From NCBI GenBank assembly GCA_041663485.1, contig JBAYMO010000015.1, positions 1 to 40,143 on the forward strand: a stretch of DNA of 40,143 nt, in the 5' to 3' direction. The position numbers were made by a program, and so were the translations under genes. The DNA comes from 02-FULL-45-11b sp041663485 (GTDB taxonomy: Bacteria > Patescibacteriota > Patescibacteriia > Buchananbacterales > UBA6539). Of the stretch, positions 25,175 to 32,390 are shown piece after piece; position 1 is the first letter of the stretch; the number at the start of each line of letters is the position of its first letter. The notes below the pieces were generated by a model. The model ran no database searches, was not told the DNA's origin, and saw only the letters and a list, made by a program, of their open reading frames with translations.

Positions 25175-25932
25175 TATTTTTTACTTTGACTTAAATTGGT
25201 TATAACCGAACTCATCAAAGCTTTTGTATCCACCCAAGCGACCAAACTGAATTTACCATCCATTAAATCAAGTTTTTCTAAACGCGTCATTTGCATGATC
25301 TTTTGAGAAATATCCTGGCTCTGTCCCATCCCCCGGTTTAAATAATACTGCGCCAGCCAAGCAGGAACATGCAGGCTGCCGATTTTGCATTCAAGAATTT
25401 GATAAGTCAGCATTTTATTAACCACCTGCGGCTTTATTCTTAAAGTGAGATTGGCCTTAAACGGCTTGAGCTGCAAACCGTAGAATTCCAGCCAATCCGG
25501 AGTAATCACCACCTGAAGATTGGGAGCGAAACGCGAGTCCGCTTTGCTAGTTAATGCCTGGCGCAAAATATAGGTAAATTCCCTTTCCCCTAAATCAAAA
25601 ACAATCAGACCTTCTTCGCTGCTTGATTTAACGCTAAAACCTTCGGCAGAGGGCTTAAAATCGCCCAGGGGAATATCAACCAAGCGAGCCGGCTGAGGCA
25701 AATGATAAAAAATCCTGGAAAAAACCGGAATATTAAAAATTCCCGTGGCCGCTACAGCCGCGACTGAAGTCAGCAAGCCAAAAACCACCACCAAACCCAG
25801 AGCCAAACGCAGCTGATTTTTAAAGGATATCTTTTTTGATTTTTTTTTCGGCGCCGGGAGTGAATCAAATTCTTTGTCCGATTCATCTTCGCTAATTATT
25901 TTTTCCGGTTGATGCCTGATAATTCTGGCCAT
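25174..25932 (-). CDS. Single-pass membrane protein with extracytoplasmic beta domain
   Basis: A 252-residue protein: an acidic/basic cytoplasmic head (about 35 residues, KKKSKKISFKNQ just before the membrane), one helix at about 42-66 (LALGLVVVFGLLTSVAAVAA), then an outer domain of alternating strands (GLIVFDLGEREFTYILRQAL, LQVVITPDWLEFYGL, FKANLTLRIKPQV). The domain resembles lipid- or hydrophobe-binding folds such as YpmS-like proteins in overall pattern, but no diagnostic motif is seen. It lies between a lipoprotein gene and a polytopic membrane protein in the same transcript. Function unknown. Confidence 0.7.
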   Translation of the reverse strand: MARIIRHQPEKIISEDESDKEFDSLPAPKKKSKKISFKNQLRLALGLVVVFGLLTSVAAVAATGIFNIPVFSRIFYHLPQPARLVDIPLGDFKPSAEGFSVKSSSEEGLIVFDLGEREFTYILRQALTSKADSRFAPNLQVVITPDWLEFYGLQLKPFKANLTLRIKPQVVNKMLTYQILECKIGSLHVPAWLAQYYLNRGMGQSQDISQKIMQMTRLEKLDLMDGKFSLVAWVDTKALMSSVITNLSQSKK

Positions 25933-25934
25933 AA

Positions 25935-26321
25935 TTATTTAATAAATGAATACTGAGCTAAAAGCTGATTAATCTTATCCATGCCGGTTTCAATTTTTTC
26001 CTGATCCGAGGTGGCTTGCCCCTGCTCAATTAACTCCAGGCCGATCACTAAATTCAGGTGCAAATCAAGATACTTGCTCGGCGCTTTCAAAGCCAAAATC
26101 TTATCTTTGATTCCGGAAAAATTCTGACCTTGCCAGTATGGCGCCATAATGGTTTTAACATCATTTTCATAATTCTTTTCCAATTGTCCCAAATCAGCCT
26201 GCACGGTCTCGGTTTGAGTCGAGACTGAAGTCGTAGTAATAACCTCGGGTTTTAAACCGCAGCCGGCAGTTATTATGCCGACTGAAAACAAAGTAATGAT
26301 TAATATAATATTTCTAGCCAT
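25935..26321 (-). CDS. Small lipoprotein
   Basis: A 128-residue protein with a lipoprotein signal peptide: MARNIILIITLFSVGIITAG followed by Cys21, which would be lipidated after cleavage. The mature part is short, helical and acidic (EKNYENDVKTIMAPYWQGQN, KIETGMDKINQLLAQYSFIK). No enzyme motif is visible. It ends 2 bases before the next gene and probably sits on the outer face of the membrane with the two following membrane proteins. Confidence 0.75.
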   Translation of the reverse strand: MARNIILIITLFSVGIITAGCGLKPEVITTTSVSTQTETVQADLGQLEKNYENDVKTIMAPYWQGQNFSGIKDKILALKAPSKYLDLHLNLVIGLELIEQGQATSDQEKIETGMDKINQLLAQYSFIK

Positions 26322-26338
26322 AAATTAAATTAATATCA

Positions 26339-26683
26339 CTAAAATTGAAAAAATCTTTCGCCTTTGTCTTTTTCCATTTCCACCCAAACATCATTGGCTG
26401 GATCAAATTTATAGACTTTCAGACGGTGAATTTTTTCCGTATCCGAGTGAATATATTCCACCGTCGCCTGGCTACCGATTCTTTTGGAGCCAATGGTCTT
26501 TTTACCCAAAACTAAAGGCTGACTAATAAATTCAAGCTTCATCAGGCCTAAAGGACCTTCAAACTCGACAATTTCCACCGTTCCCCCGCCCTCTTCTTCA
26601 GCCAAATCTTCCAAGCGCTGACTGGTGATACCGAAACTGTCTTTAATGGTGCCAATCGTTTCCTGCCATTTTTCTTCAGTCAT
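26339..26683 (-). CDS. Conserved-looking small soluble protein, function unknown
   Basis: A 114-residue acidic protein. Residues 1-30 are helical (EKWQETIGTIKDSFGITSQR, then EEEGGG). The rest is beta-rich with regular strand spacing (TVEIVEFEGPLGLMKLEFIS, then SQATVEYIHSDTEKIHRLKVYKFD). There is no signal peptide. The gene lies 9 bases downstream of pilT and upstream of the lipoprotein gene. I recall no named family; stable fold and placement argue for a real gene. Confidence 0.7.
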   Translation of the reverse strand: MTEEKWQETIGTIKDSFGITSQRLEDLAEEEGGGTVEIVEFEGPLGLMKLEFISQPLVLGKKTIGSKRIGSQATVEYIHSDTEKIHRLKVYKFDPANDVWVEMEKDKGERFFQF

Positions 26684-26692
26684 ATAAAAAAT

Positions 26693-27736
26693 TTAATAAT
26701 AGGTATCAAATGTTGTTTGCGAACCGGCGCGGTTCAGATAAGTTTGATGATCAATTAAACCCTGTTCGTACAATTTCTTCAGGCAAGAACGCATAGTAAC
26801 CATGCCTTCACGCCGGCCGGTCTGCATCAGAGAACTAATATTAGCAATTTTACCTTCACGAATCAAATTGGCTATCGCCGGCGTATTAACCAAAATTTCC
26901 CTAGCCACGACAATTCCGCCGCCAGCTTTCGGAATCATTTGCTGGCAGATCACCGCCCTCAACACAGACGCCAGCTGCGTCAAAATTTGGCGCTGGCGGC
27001 GGGCCGGAAACATATCGACAATTCTCTCAATGGTTTCAGCGGCCGCGTTAGTATGCAAAGTTGATAAAACCAAGTGACCGGTTTCCGCGGCGGTTAGAGT
27101 CGCCGCGATTGTCTCCAAATCCCGCATTTCTCCCACCATAATCACATTGGGGTCTTGGCGCAAGGCTTGTTCCAAAGCTTCAAAGAATGTTCGAGTGTCA
27201 CGGCCAATTTCTCGCTGTTCAATAATGCTTTGCTGCTCTTTAAAAATAAATTCCACCGGATCTTCAATGGTAATAATATGAGCTTTTCTTTCTTTGTTAA
27301 TAAGATTGATTAAAGTCGCCAGCGTGGTTGATTTACCCGAACCAGACGGACCAGTTACCAAGACTAAACCTTGGTTTAAATGGGCCAAACGATACATGGT
27401 TTCATCAAAACCGATTTGATCCGGGGTTGGAATATCTTCGGGAATAACCCGGGCAGAAAGGGCAATTTCTCCTTCTTGCTGATGTAAATTGACGCGAAAA
27501 TGTCCGCCGCAAATTTTCAAAGCAAAATCCATGCCTTTGCGGAGTTTGAAATGCTCAATATCTTCTTTATTCATTAAAGCAAAGATTGCCTCCTGCAATT
27601 GAGCGGAAACGATCAATTTTTCTTCAATGACTTCCAAATTACCGCCAACCCGCAAAGTGGGCGGATTGCCGGCCACCAAATGCAAATCAGAAGCTTTTCT
27701 GTCCAAGGCGAGTTTAAAATATTTGGCAATATCCAT
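26693..27736 (-). CDS. pilT: Twitching-motility/type IV pilus retraction ATPase PilT
   Basis: A 347-residue hexameric secretion-type ATPase that drives pilus disassembly. The N-terminal PAS-like domain begins DIAKYFKLALDRKASDLHLV. Walker A is GPSGSGKST at residues 129-137, the Asp box reads ITIEDPVEF, the Walker B region is DPNVIMVGEMRD at about 196-207, and the His box is TGHLVLSTLHTNAAAETIERI. Length and motifs match PilT more than PilB, which is longer and carries a zinc motif. No other pilus gene lies in the window, so the pilus assembly genes must be elsewhere. It precedes a group of small envelope proteins in the same direction. Confidence 0.93.
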   Translation of the reverse strand: MDIAKYFKLALDRKASDLHLVAGNPPTLRVGGNLEVIEEKLIVSAQLQEAIFALMNKEDIEHFKLRKGMDFALKICGGHFRVNLHQQEGEIALSARVIPEDIPTPDQIGFDETMYRLAHLNQGLVLVTGPSGSGKSTTLATLINLINKERKAHIITIEDPVEFIFKEQQSIIEQREIGRDTRTFFEALEQALRQDPNVIMVGEMRDLETIAATLTAAETGHLVLSTLHTNAAAETIERIVDMFPARRQRQILTQLASVLRAVICQQMIPKAGGGIVVAREILVNTPAIANLIREGKIANISSLMQTGRREGMVTMRSCLKKLYEQGLIDHQTYLNRAGSQTTFDTYY

Positions 27737-27785
27737 GGTGAATTAAAATATTAAGTTGATAAATTTAAGATTATAATTAATAAAA

Positions 27786-28232
27786 TTATAACACAAAATC
27801 CTCATTTTTTAAAATCGTTTGATGGGCAATTCTTAAGACGTTTTGATTGTTTTGAATAAACAATCGCTGATGAGCCATATCATAATCAAACCAGCCGTAA
27901 TCAACGTGTTCGTCGGAAATTTTTACCTCAACCTCACCTACTTCGCCCAAAAACAAGACCGCCGTCTGATAAATTTTTTCCTTAACACCGTCGCTAATTT
28001 GCGTATCAAAATCATAATCATACTGCTGCCGAAAACCCTCAATGATTTTGACTTCGGTAATTCCCGTCTCTTCTTGAACTTCACGCAAAGCGGTTTCAAT
28101 TTCATTTTCCAAACCTTCCGGCCGACCCTTGGGAAAAGTCCAATAGTCCCCACCCCGATGCAAAAGTAGATATTTTATTGATTTGCCATCTTTTTTAAAG
28201 ATAACAATACCAATGGTTTTACCTCGTTCCAT
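27786..28232 (-). CDS. Nudix hydrolase
   Basis: A 148-residue pyrophosphohydrolase. The Nudix box is intact: G36-x5-E42-x7-REVQEE(T)GI at residues 36-58, with FPKG just before it as in Ap4A- and NUDT2-like members. The opening KTIGIVIFKKDGKSIKYLLL matches this bis(5'-nucleosyl)-tetraphosphatase-like subgroup. It would clean up dinucleoside polyphosphates or another nucleoside diphosphate derivative in the cytoplasm. It lies about 50 bases upstream of pilT and about 90 bases downstream of the 319-residue unknown gene, in an otherwise tight block. Confidence 0.88.
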   Translation of the reverse strand: MERGKTIGIVIFKKDGKSIKYLLLHRGGDYWTFPKGRPEGLENEIETALREVQEETGITEVKIIEGFRQQYDYDFDTQISDGVKEKIYQTAVLFLGEVGEVEVKISDEHVDYGWFDYDMAHQRLFIQNNQNVLRIAHQTILKNEDFVL

Positions 28233-28321
28233 AGATTTTTATGTAATAATAAAATCTAAATTCAATGTTAAAAAATCAAAATGATACGAATTAATGTACT
28301 AGCTAAATTAGATTCGAACTC

Positions 28322-29281
28322 TTAACTATATTTTGTGATAATCTGCTTGATTGATTCTAATGATCTGCTCAGACCCGCGATGGCGTAGTCAAAAGATTCT
28401 TTTTGAGACCCGCTCAGGTCAAATGGCTGATCTTTAAGCGATTTAATGATTGATTCTATTTGCTTACAAACTGCCGAGTAATCCTTAGGTTGCGACGATT
28501 CACCCAATTGCGATTCAATTTTTATTAAAAAATCGTTAAAAAACAAAGCCAATTCTTTTCTTTTTCCTTCGGTGGTCTTGCCGGAAGAAAAAATAAAATC
28601 TCTTAAGCCAGCAACGGTATCTTGAGCAACCGATAATTCATCGGCCATGATAGCTTTTTCAGCTAAATCATGGTTATTAAGTAAATCTTTGGCAAAAATA
28701 TTACCCCTTGATTCTCCAAAAGAAATTTCAGACATACTCCTCATCGTAGCCATCGCGCGAAATATTTTATTGAGAGCTGACAATTTTTTACCCTCATCAT
28801 CAAAACCACGCTGATTCTCCAAAATTGAGGCAGCTAGCTGACAGCAAGCGCCACCAGCTTGATAAAATTTTCTTGTTTCAAATTCTTCTTTCAGGCTACT
28901 GGCGGTTTTTACCGCTTCATCGGCGTCACGCTCAGACACCAATTCAAACCACGACTCAACAACACCACTATTTGAAGCATAGTAAGTATCAAAATTATTT
29001 AAAAAATCTTTATCAGTTTCAGCTCCCAGGGCAACTTCATTATTTTTTGGTTTTAAACGCTTAAGGTTATATAATTCATGCAAAATACGAACCAAGCAAT
29101 TATTATAATCAAATAATTCATTTACTTCTTGTTTATTTTCGCCATCAACTTTCAGCAGATTTGAAGGCGGCATTTCCAATTCATTTACTGCCGAATCTAA
29201 CTGTTCAAAAATGGCATCATAATTCTTTGTTTCTTCATCTGGTGATGATTCAAATCTTACTGACTCGCGTTTGCTATCCAT
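28322..29281 (-). CDS. Soluble, mostly helical protein of unknown function
   Basis: A 319-residue protein with no signal peptide or membrane helix. It is acidic, largely helical and Ser/Glu/Lys-rich (LDSAVNELEMPPSNLLKVDG, VKTASSLKEEFETRKFYQAG, SLKDQPFDLSGSQKESFDYA). A central GGACCQLAASILENQ segment carries the only obvious cysteine pair. I recognise no domain. It lies 10 bases downstream of rarA and shares its direction, so it is probably co-transcribed; a link to DNA repair is possible from position only. Confidence 0.6.
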   Translation of the reverse strand: MDSKRESVRFESSPDEETKNYDAIFEQLDSAVNELEMPPSNLLKVDGENKQEVNELFDYNNCLVRILHELYNLKRLKPKNNEVALGAETDKDFLNNFDTYYASNSGVVESWFELVSERDADEAVKTASSLKEEFETRKFYQAGGACCQLAASILENQRGFDDEGKKLSALNKIFRAMATMRSMSEISFGESRGNIFAKDLLNNHDLAEKAIMADELSVAQDTVAGLRDFIFSSGKTTEGKRKELALFFNDFLIKIESQLGESSQPKDYSAVCKQIESIIKSLKDQPFDLSGSQKESFDYAIAGLSRSLESIKQIITKYS

Positions 29282-29291
29282 AATTAATAAA

Positions 29292-30542
29292 TTACTTATT
29301 TAAATATTTTTTTCCTTTTAAACTCTCCGGTAAATAATCTTGCTCTTCTTTCCAATCAAAATTAGGCGAGTATTTATAGCCCTTGCCGTAATCCAAATCT
29401 TGCATCAATTTCGTCGGCGCGTTGCGCAGATGAAGCGGTACCGGTTCGTCCATGGTGGCGGCTATATCTTGTTGCACTTTACCATAAGCCTGATAAACTT
29501 CAACTGATTTTTTTGCCCGCGCCATATAAACCACGCACTGCGCTAAAATGATGTTGCATTCCGGCATGCCGAGAAAATGGCAGCCCTGATAACAAGCCAC
29601 AGCCTGTTCCAAAGCTTTAGGGTCAGCCAAACCAACATCCTCGACTGACATGCGAATCAAGCGCCGAGCGATATAAAGCGGATCTTCGCCGGCTTCCAGC
29701 ATCCGTCCCATCCAATACATCGCCGCGTCGGCGTCGCCGCCGCGAACCGACTTATGCAGAGCCGAAATAATATTATAATGCTGTTCCCCGCCCTTGTCAT
29801 ATAAAAATGAAGATTTTTGCAGTGATTCTTTAATAATATCTTTATTTAAAACAATTTTGCCGGTGCTATTGGGTTGAGCGGACTTAATGGCAAATTCCAA
29901 AGCATTCAAAGCCACTCGCGCATCACCATTTGATAACGAAGCGAGATAGCGTGAGATTTCATCGCTTAAATTGATTTTTAATTCGGGAAAACCAATTTTG
30001 ACTGCCCGTAAAATAATTTGTTCAATATCGTGTTCATCCAATTGTTTCAAAACAAAAACCCGGCAACGGGAAAGCAAGGCCGAAACCACTTCAAAGCTGG
30101 GATTTTCCGTGGTCGCGCCAATTAAAGTTATGGCGCCGCTTTCAACATAAGGCAATAAACCATCTTGCTGGGCTTTATTCCAGCGATGAATTTCATCAAT
30201 AAAAAGTATGGTTCTTTGGCCGTTAAATTTTCGCCGGTCTTGAGCCAGCTTAACAATTTCTCTAAATTCTTTTACTCCTGAACTAACGGCGGATAATTGG
30301 ACAAAAGTTGATTTGGTCATTTTGGCGATAATACGCGCCAAAGTGCTTTTGCCCACGCCCGGCGGACCCCAAAAAATCATGGAGGGAATTTGATCGCGCT
30401 CAATGGCTTCGCGTAAAAGTTTACCAGCACCAACCACATCGGTTTGACCAACAAAGTCAGCCAAAGTCTGCGGCCGCATTTTATCCGCCAAGGGCGCGTT
30501 TTGCGCCATATCTTTTTCTAATTTATGATCAAACAAATCCAT
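29292..30542 (-). CDS. rarA: Replication-associated recombination protein A (AAA+ ATPase)
   Basis: A 416-residue clamp-loader-like ATPase of the RarA/MgsA/WRNIP1 family that acts at stalled replication forks. The N-terminus has LADKMRPQTLADFVGQ, Walker A is GPPGVGKST at residues 59-67, Walker B is ILFIDEIHRWNKAQQD near 112-127, and sensor 1 is LIGATTENPSFEV. The C-terminal tetramerisation part shows SVRGGDADAAMYWMGRMLEAGEDPLYIARRL, a family hallmark. Length is normal. It lies 11 bases after uppS and is cytoplasmic. Confidence 0.95.
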   Translation of the reverse strand: MDLFDHKLEKDMAQNAPLADKMRPQTLADFVGQTDVVGAGKLLREAIERDQIPSMIFWGPPGVGKSTLARIIAKMTKSTFVQLSAVSSGVKEFREIVKLAQDRRKFNGQRTILFIDEIHRWNKAQQDGLLPYVESGAITLIGATTENPSFEVVSALLSRCRVFVLKQLDEHDIEQIILRAVKIGFPELKINLSDEISRYLASLSNGDARVALNALEFAIKSAQPNSTGKIVLNKDIIKESLQKSSFLYDKGGEQHYNIISALHKSVRGGDADAAMYWMGRMLEAGEDPLYIARRLIRMSVEDVGLADPKALEQAVACYQGCHFLGMPECNIILAQCVVYMARAKKSVEVYQAYGKVQQDIAATMDEPVPLHLRNAPTKLMQDLDYGKGYKYSPNFDWKEEQDYLPESLKGKKYLNK

Positions 30543-30553
30543 AAAAACACGAA

Positions 30554-31249
30554 TTATTGGCCAAACCTCCGGCCTCTTTGATTATATTCACTAATTACTT
30601 CATCCAAATCCTGTTCGGTAAATTCCGGCCAATTCTTTTTGATAAAAAATAATTCGGAATAAGCCGATTGCCAGGTTAAAAAATTAGAGAGCCGCTGCTC
30701 GCCTGACGTCCTAATAATTATATCCGGATCAGGCTGCCCCTGAGTCCAAAGATTTTTATTAATCAAATCCTCAGTTATTTTTTTGGCTGGAATTTTTTTA
30801 TTGATAATTTTTTTTACCGCCTCGACGATATCCGGCCGGCCGCCATAGGAAATGCCAATATTAAAAATCATTCTTTTATTATTTTTGGTTTTTCTTTCGG
30901 CTTCAGCGGCTAATTGCTGAATATCTTTAGGCAAGCGTTTAATCTGACCAATAATTTTAATTCTGATACTTTCCTGATTAATCTTTTCTATATTTTTTTC
31001 GCCCAGAGCTTGACGAAATAGATCCATGAGGTAATTGACTTCCTGCTCCGATCGATTCCAATTTTCTGAGGAAAAGGCATAAACCGTTAATATACCAACT
31101 CCCCGCCTGGCACACCACTTAGCGGCTTTATTCATTATTTCGTAACCACGCTTGTGTCCCAAAAGAGTCGGTAAGCCCCGTTTTTTCGCCCAACGGCGAT
31201 TACCATCAAGAATAATACCAATATGCTTAATTTGTTGTTTTGAGGTCAT
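30554..31249 (-). CDS. uppS: Isoprenyl (undecaprenyl) diphosphate synthase
   Basis: A 231-residue cis-prenyltransferase that makes the polyprenyl diphosphate carrier used for peptidoglycan and surface glycans. The substrate motif HIGIILDGNRRWAKKRG starts at residue 9, with the catalytic Asp15. Later motifs are VYAFSSENWNRS, FNIGISYGGRPDIV and the closing PDIIIRTSGEQRLSNFLTWQ with YSELFFI. The ATG at 31249 is preferred; a GTG six codons upstream (31267) is also possible but would lie very close to the predicted transcript start. It is the first gene of the leftward middle block, with its own promoter. Supply of carrier lipid ties this block to the glycan locus. Confidence 0.94.
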   Translation of the reverse strand: MTSKQQIKHIGIILDGNRRWAKKRGLPTLLGHKRGYEIMNKAAKWCARRGVGILTVYAFSSENWNRSEQEVNYLMDLFRQALGEKNIEKINQESIRIKIIGQIKRLPKDIQQLAAEAERKTKNNKRMIFNIGISYGGRPDIVEAVKKIINKKIPAKKITEDLINKNLWTQGQPDPDIIIRTSGEQRLSNFLTWQSAYSELFFIKKNWPEFTEQDLDEVISEYNQRGRRFGQ

Positions 31250-31282
31250 AAATCGCAAAATTTGCACAATAATCGCTATTTA

Positions 31283-31311
31283 ATTTTAGCCCCTATCCCT
31301 CTTTTGGTCAA
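31283..31311 (-). promoter_or_regulatory. uppS operon promoter
   Basis: TTGACC (31311-31306), exactly 17 bases, then TAAAAT (31288-31283) on the minus strand, about 35 bases before the uppS start. It fits a housekeeping sigma promoter well and is divergent from the promoter at 31333. Confidence 0.7.
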
Positions 31312-31332
31312 TCAAAGCTTTCCCACCAATTA

Positions 31333-31361
31333 TTGACAAAAACCTACAAAAATGTTAATAT
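31333..31361 (+). promoter_or_regulatory. Promoter of the small membrane-protein genes
   Basis: A perfect TTGACA (31333-31338), 17 bases, then TAATAT (31356-31361). The start point would be near 31368, giving a leader of about 140 bases before the first small gene. Confidence 0.7.
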
Positions 31362-31385
31362 AATATGGTTGCTCTTTAAATAAAA

Positions 31386-31439
31386 AATTACCAGCTTTTT
31401 GACTAGAATTAAACGATTACGGTCAAAAAGCTGGTAATT
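31386..31439 (+). promoter_or_regulatory. Leader hairpin before the small membrane-protein gene
   Basis: A perfect 18-bp inverted repeat (31386-31403 with 31422-31439) around an 18-base loop starts about 18 bases into the predicted transcript. It has no T run after it, so it is not a plain terminator. A second small hairpin (ATTACA cgga TGTAAT, 31473-31488) follows just before the AGGAG ribosome site. Possible roles are mRNA stability, an operator, or translational control. Confidence 0.6.
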
Positions 31440-31507
31440 ATACTAGCAAGCGGCTCGCCACCGCAAAACCCAATTACACGGATGTAATACAAGAGACAGG
31501 AGTGAAT

Positions 31508-31744
31508 ATGATAGCCAAGTATTGGGCCAAGGCCATTAGCGCGGTGGCGCTATTTGCCGCGGCAAGCCTCGGCTTCGCCACGTGGATTTTAATGGCAACG
31601 GATATTCCGGAGCCGGAAGACCACTATGGCGTGATGGCCGCGGCATTCGTCGCGGGCGGCATCGGTCTCGTCTTTTTCCTAGTCGCGATGCGACAGGAAG
31701 AAGGTGGAAGGCTTCGTGACATGTTCACGAAGTATATTTTCTGA
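31508..31744 (+). CDS. Small two-pass membrane protein, function unknown
   Basis: A 78-residue protein with two predicted transmembrane helices (AISAVALFAAASLGFATWIL and MAAAFVAGGIGLVFFLVA), joined by an acidic loop (TDIPEPEDHYG) and ending in a charged tail (RQEEGGRLRDMFTKYIF). The ATG at 31508 is chosen because a strong AGGAG lies 5 bases before it; an in-frame GTG at 31502 falls inside that site. Codons are clearly more GC-rich than in the flanking blocks, as in the oxidoreductase gene nearby, which suggests acquisition. No family is recognised. It is followed by a strong hairpin and a second small membrane-protein gene. Confidence 0.7.
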   Translation: MIAKYWAKAISAVALFAAASLGFATWILMATDIPEPEDHYGVMAAAFVAGGIGLVFFLVAMRQEEGGRLRDMFTKYIF

Positions 31745-31752
31745 CCAGACAT

Positions 31753-31786
31753 GGCCGCGGTTTCCAATCAAATGGAAACCGCGGCC
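31753..31786 (+). terminator. GC-rich hairpin after the first small gene
   Basis: A perfect 14-bp stem (31753-31766 with 31773-31786) with a 6-base loop lies 9 bases after the stop codon and is followed by an imperfect T-rich stretch (TTAAATTATTTTT). It may terminate only partly, because no promoter is seen for the next gene. Confidence 0.7.
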
Positions 31787-31833
31787 TTAAATTATTTTTG
31801 CCACTACCCCAACCACCAAGGAGACAAGCAGCT

Positions 31834-32088
31834 GTGAAGCGTTTTAGTAGTTTAGACTGGCAACAGGAACTGACAACCACCAGTTTATATCTGAGTGGTT
31901 TATGTATTTTAATCTCTACGGTAGCGATTTATATTGTCTACCAAATGATGTGTAATAATTACGATTATGGTCTAGATTATAAATGGCTGATAATTGTTTA
32001 CTTAGCCGCGGCCATCTGCCCGTTATTCTCGTTCTTATTCATGTTATTGGCTGCATGGTTTTGCCTGGAATCAAAGGCGAAATCATAG
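31834..32088 (+). CDS. Second small two-pass membrane protein, function unknown
   Basis: An 84-residue protein. The GTG at 31834 is the likely start, with AAGGAG ending 10 bases before it; no in-frame ATG suits. Two long hydrophobic helices (LYLSGLCILISTVAIYIVYQ and WLIIVYLAAAICPLFSFLFM, continuing to LLAAWFC) flank a short polar loop (CNNYDYGLDYK), and both ends are charged. Its composition is closer to the AT-rich background than that of the first small gene. Layout mirrors the first small gene: small, two spans, then a strong terminator. Function unknown; they may form a pair. Confidence 0.6.
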   Translation: MKRFSSLDWQQELTTTSLYLSGLCILISTVAIYIVYQMMCNNYDYGLDYKWLIIVYLAAAICPLFSFLFMLLAAWFCLESKAKS

Positions 32089-32098
32089 TATCATTCGT

Positions 32099-32130
32099 CC
32101 TTGGCCTACTTTCGGTAGGCCAAGGCGTAT
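32099..32130 (+). terminator. Intrinsic terminator of the small-gene cassette
   Basis: A perfect 11-bp stem (32099-32109 with 32115-32125) with a 5-base TTTCG loop, then CGTATTTTTTC. It lies 10 bases after the second small gene. Confidence 0.85.
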
Positions 32131-32202
32131 TTTTTCTCAAATCAGTTGATTTAATTATTTCAATACGCTAAACTTATAGATATTCATAAATTACCGACAT
32201 AT

Positions 32203-32307
32203 AAACTGTTTTAAGTCGGGCTGTAGCGCAGCTGGCTAGCGCGCATCGTTCGGGACGATGAGGTCGCGAGTTCGAATCTCGCCAGCCCGACTTAAAACAG
32301 TTTTTTT
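32203..32307 (+). other. tRNA-Pro embedded in an extended perfect hairpin ending in a T run
   Basis: The 14 bases before the tRNA (32203-32216) are perfectly complementary to the 14 bases 32290-32303, so the 7-bp acceptor stem is extended to a continuous 21-bp helix, with the tRNA body as its loop. A T run (to 32307) follows, so the precursor can act as its own terminator. The discriminator base 32290 is paired in this helix until processing. Confidence 0.75.
32217..32290 (+). tRNA. tRNA-Pro (anticodon CGG)
   Basis: A 74-base cloverleaf: acceptor CGGGCTG/CAGCCCG, D stem GCGC/GCGC, anticodon stem CATCG/CGATG with loop TTCGGGA (anticodon CGG, reading CCG), variable AGGTC, T stem GCGAG/CTCGC with loop TTCGAAT, discriminator A. 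CCA is not encoded, so it must be added after transcription. All stems pair perfectly. Confidence 0.95.
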
Positions 32308-32323
32308 AACTCACAACGCAGAG

Positions 32324-32390
32324 GCAGGCAGAGATGATGAGGTCGCGAGCCTACCTAGCGGTAGGCAGGTTCGAATCTCGCCCGCCTGCA
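32324..32390 (+). pseudogene. tRNA-derived remnant interrupted by a palindrome
   Basis: Bases 32336-32349 and 32369-32382 repeat the 3' half of the tRNA-Pro just upstream (GATGAGGTCGCGAG, then GTTCGAATCTCGCC). Between the T-stem strand and the T loop is an extra stretch of about 19 bases. The flanks GCAGGC (32324-32329) and GCCTGC (32384-32389) can pair like an acceptor stem, but there is no D arm or anticodon arm. It cannot be a working tRNA. Confidence 0.65.
32349..32366. repeat. Small palindromic element inside the tRNA remnant
   Basis: GCCTACC-TAGC-GGTAGGC: a 7-bp perfect stem with a 4-base loop, placed exactly between the T-stem and T-loop sequences of the tRNA copy. It looks like an inserted REP/MITE-like palindrome; only one full copy is seen in the window. 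Confidence 0.5.

Noticed and set aside
27843..28169. 108-codon rightward frame opposite the Nudix gene
   Set aside because: The leftward strand encodes an intact Nudix box; the opposite translation is low-complexity and Asn/Ile/Phe-rich.
31983..32171. 62-codon frame overlapping the second small membrane-protein gene
   Set aside because: It runs straight through the strong terminator at 32099-32125 and lacks a ribosome site; the overlapping frame with AAGGAG is better.
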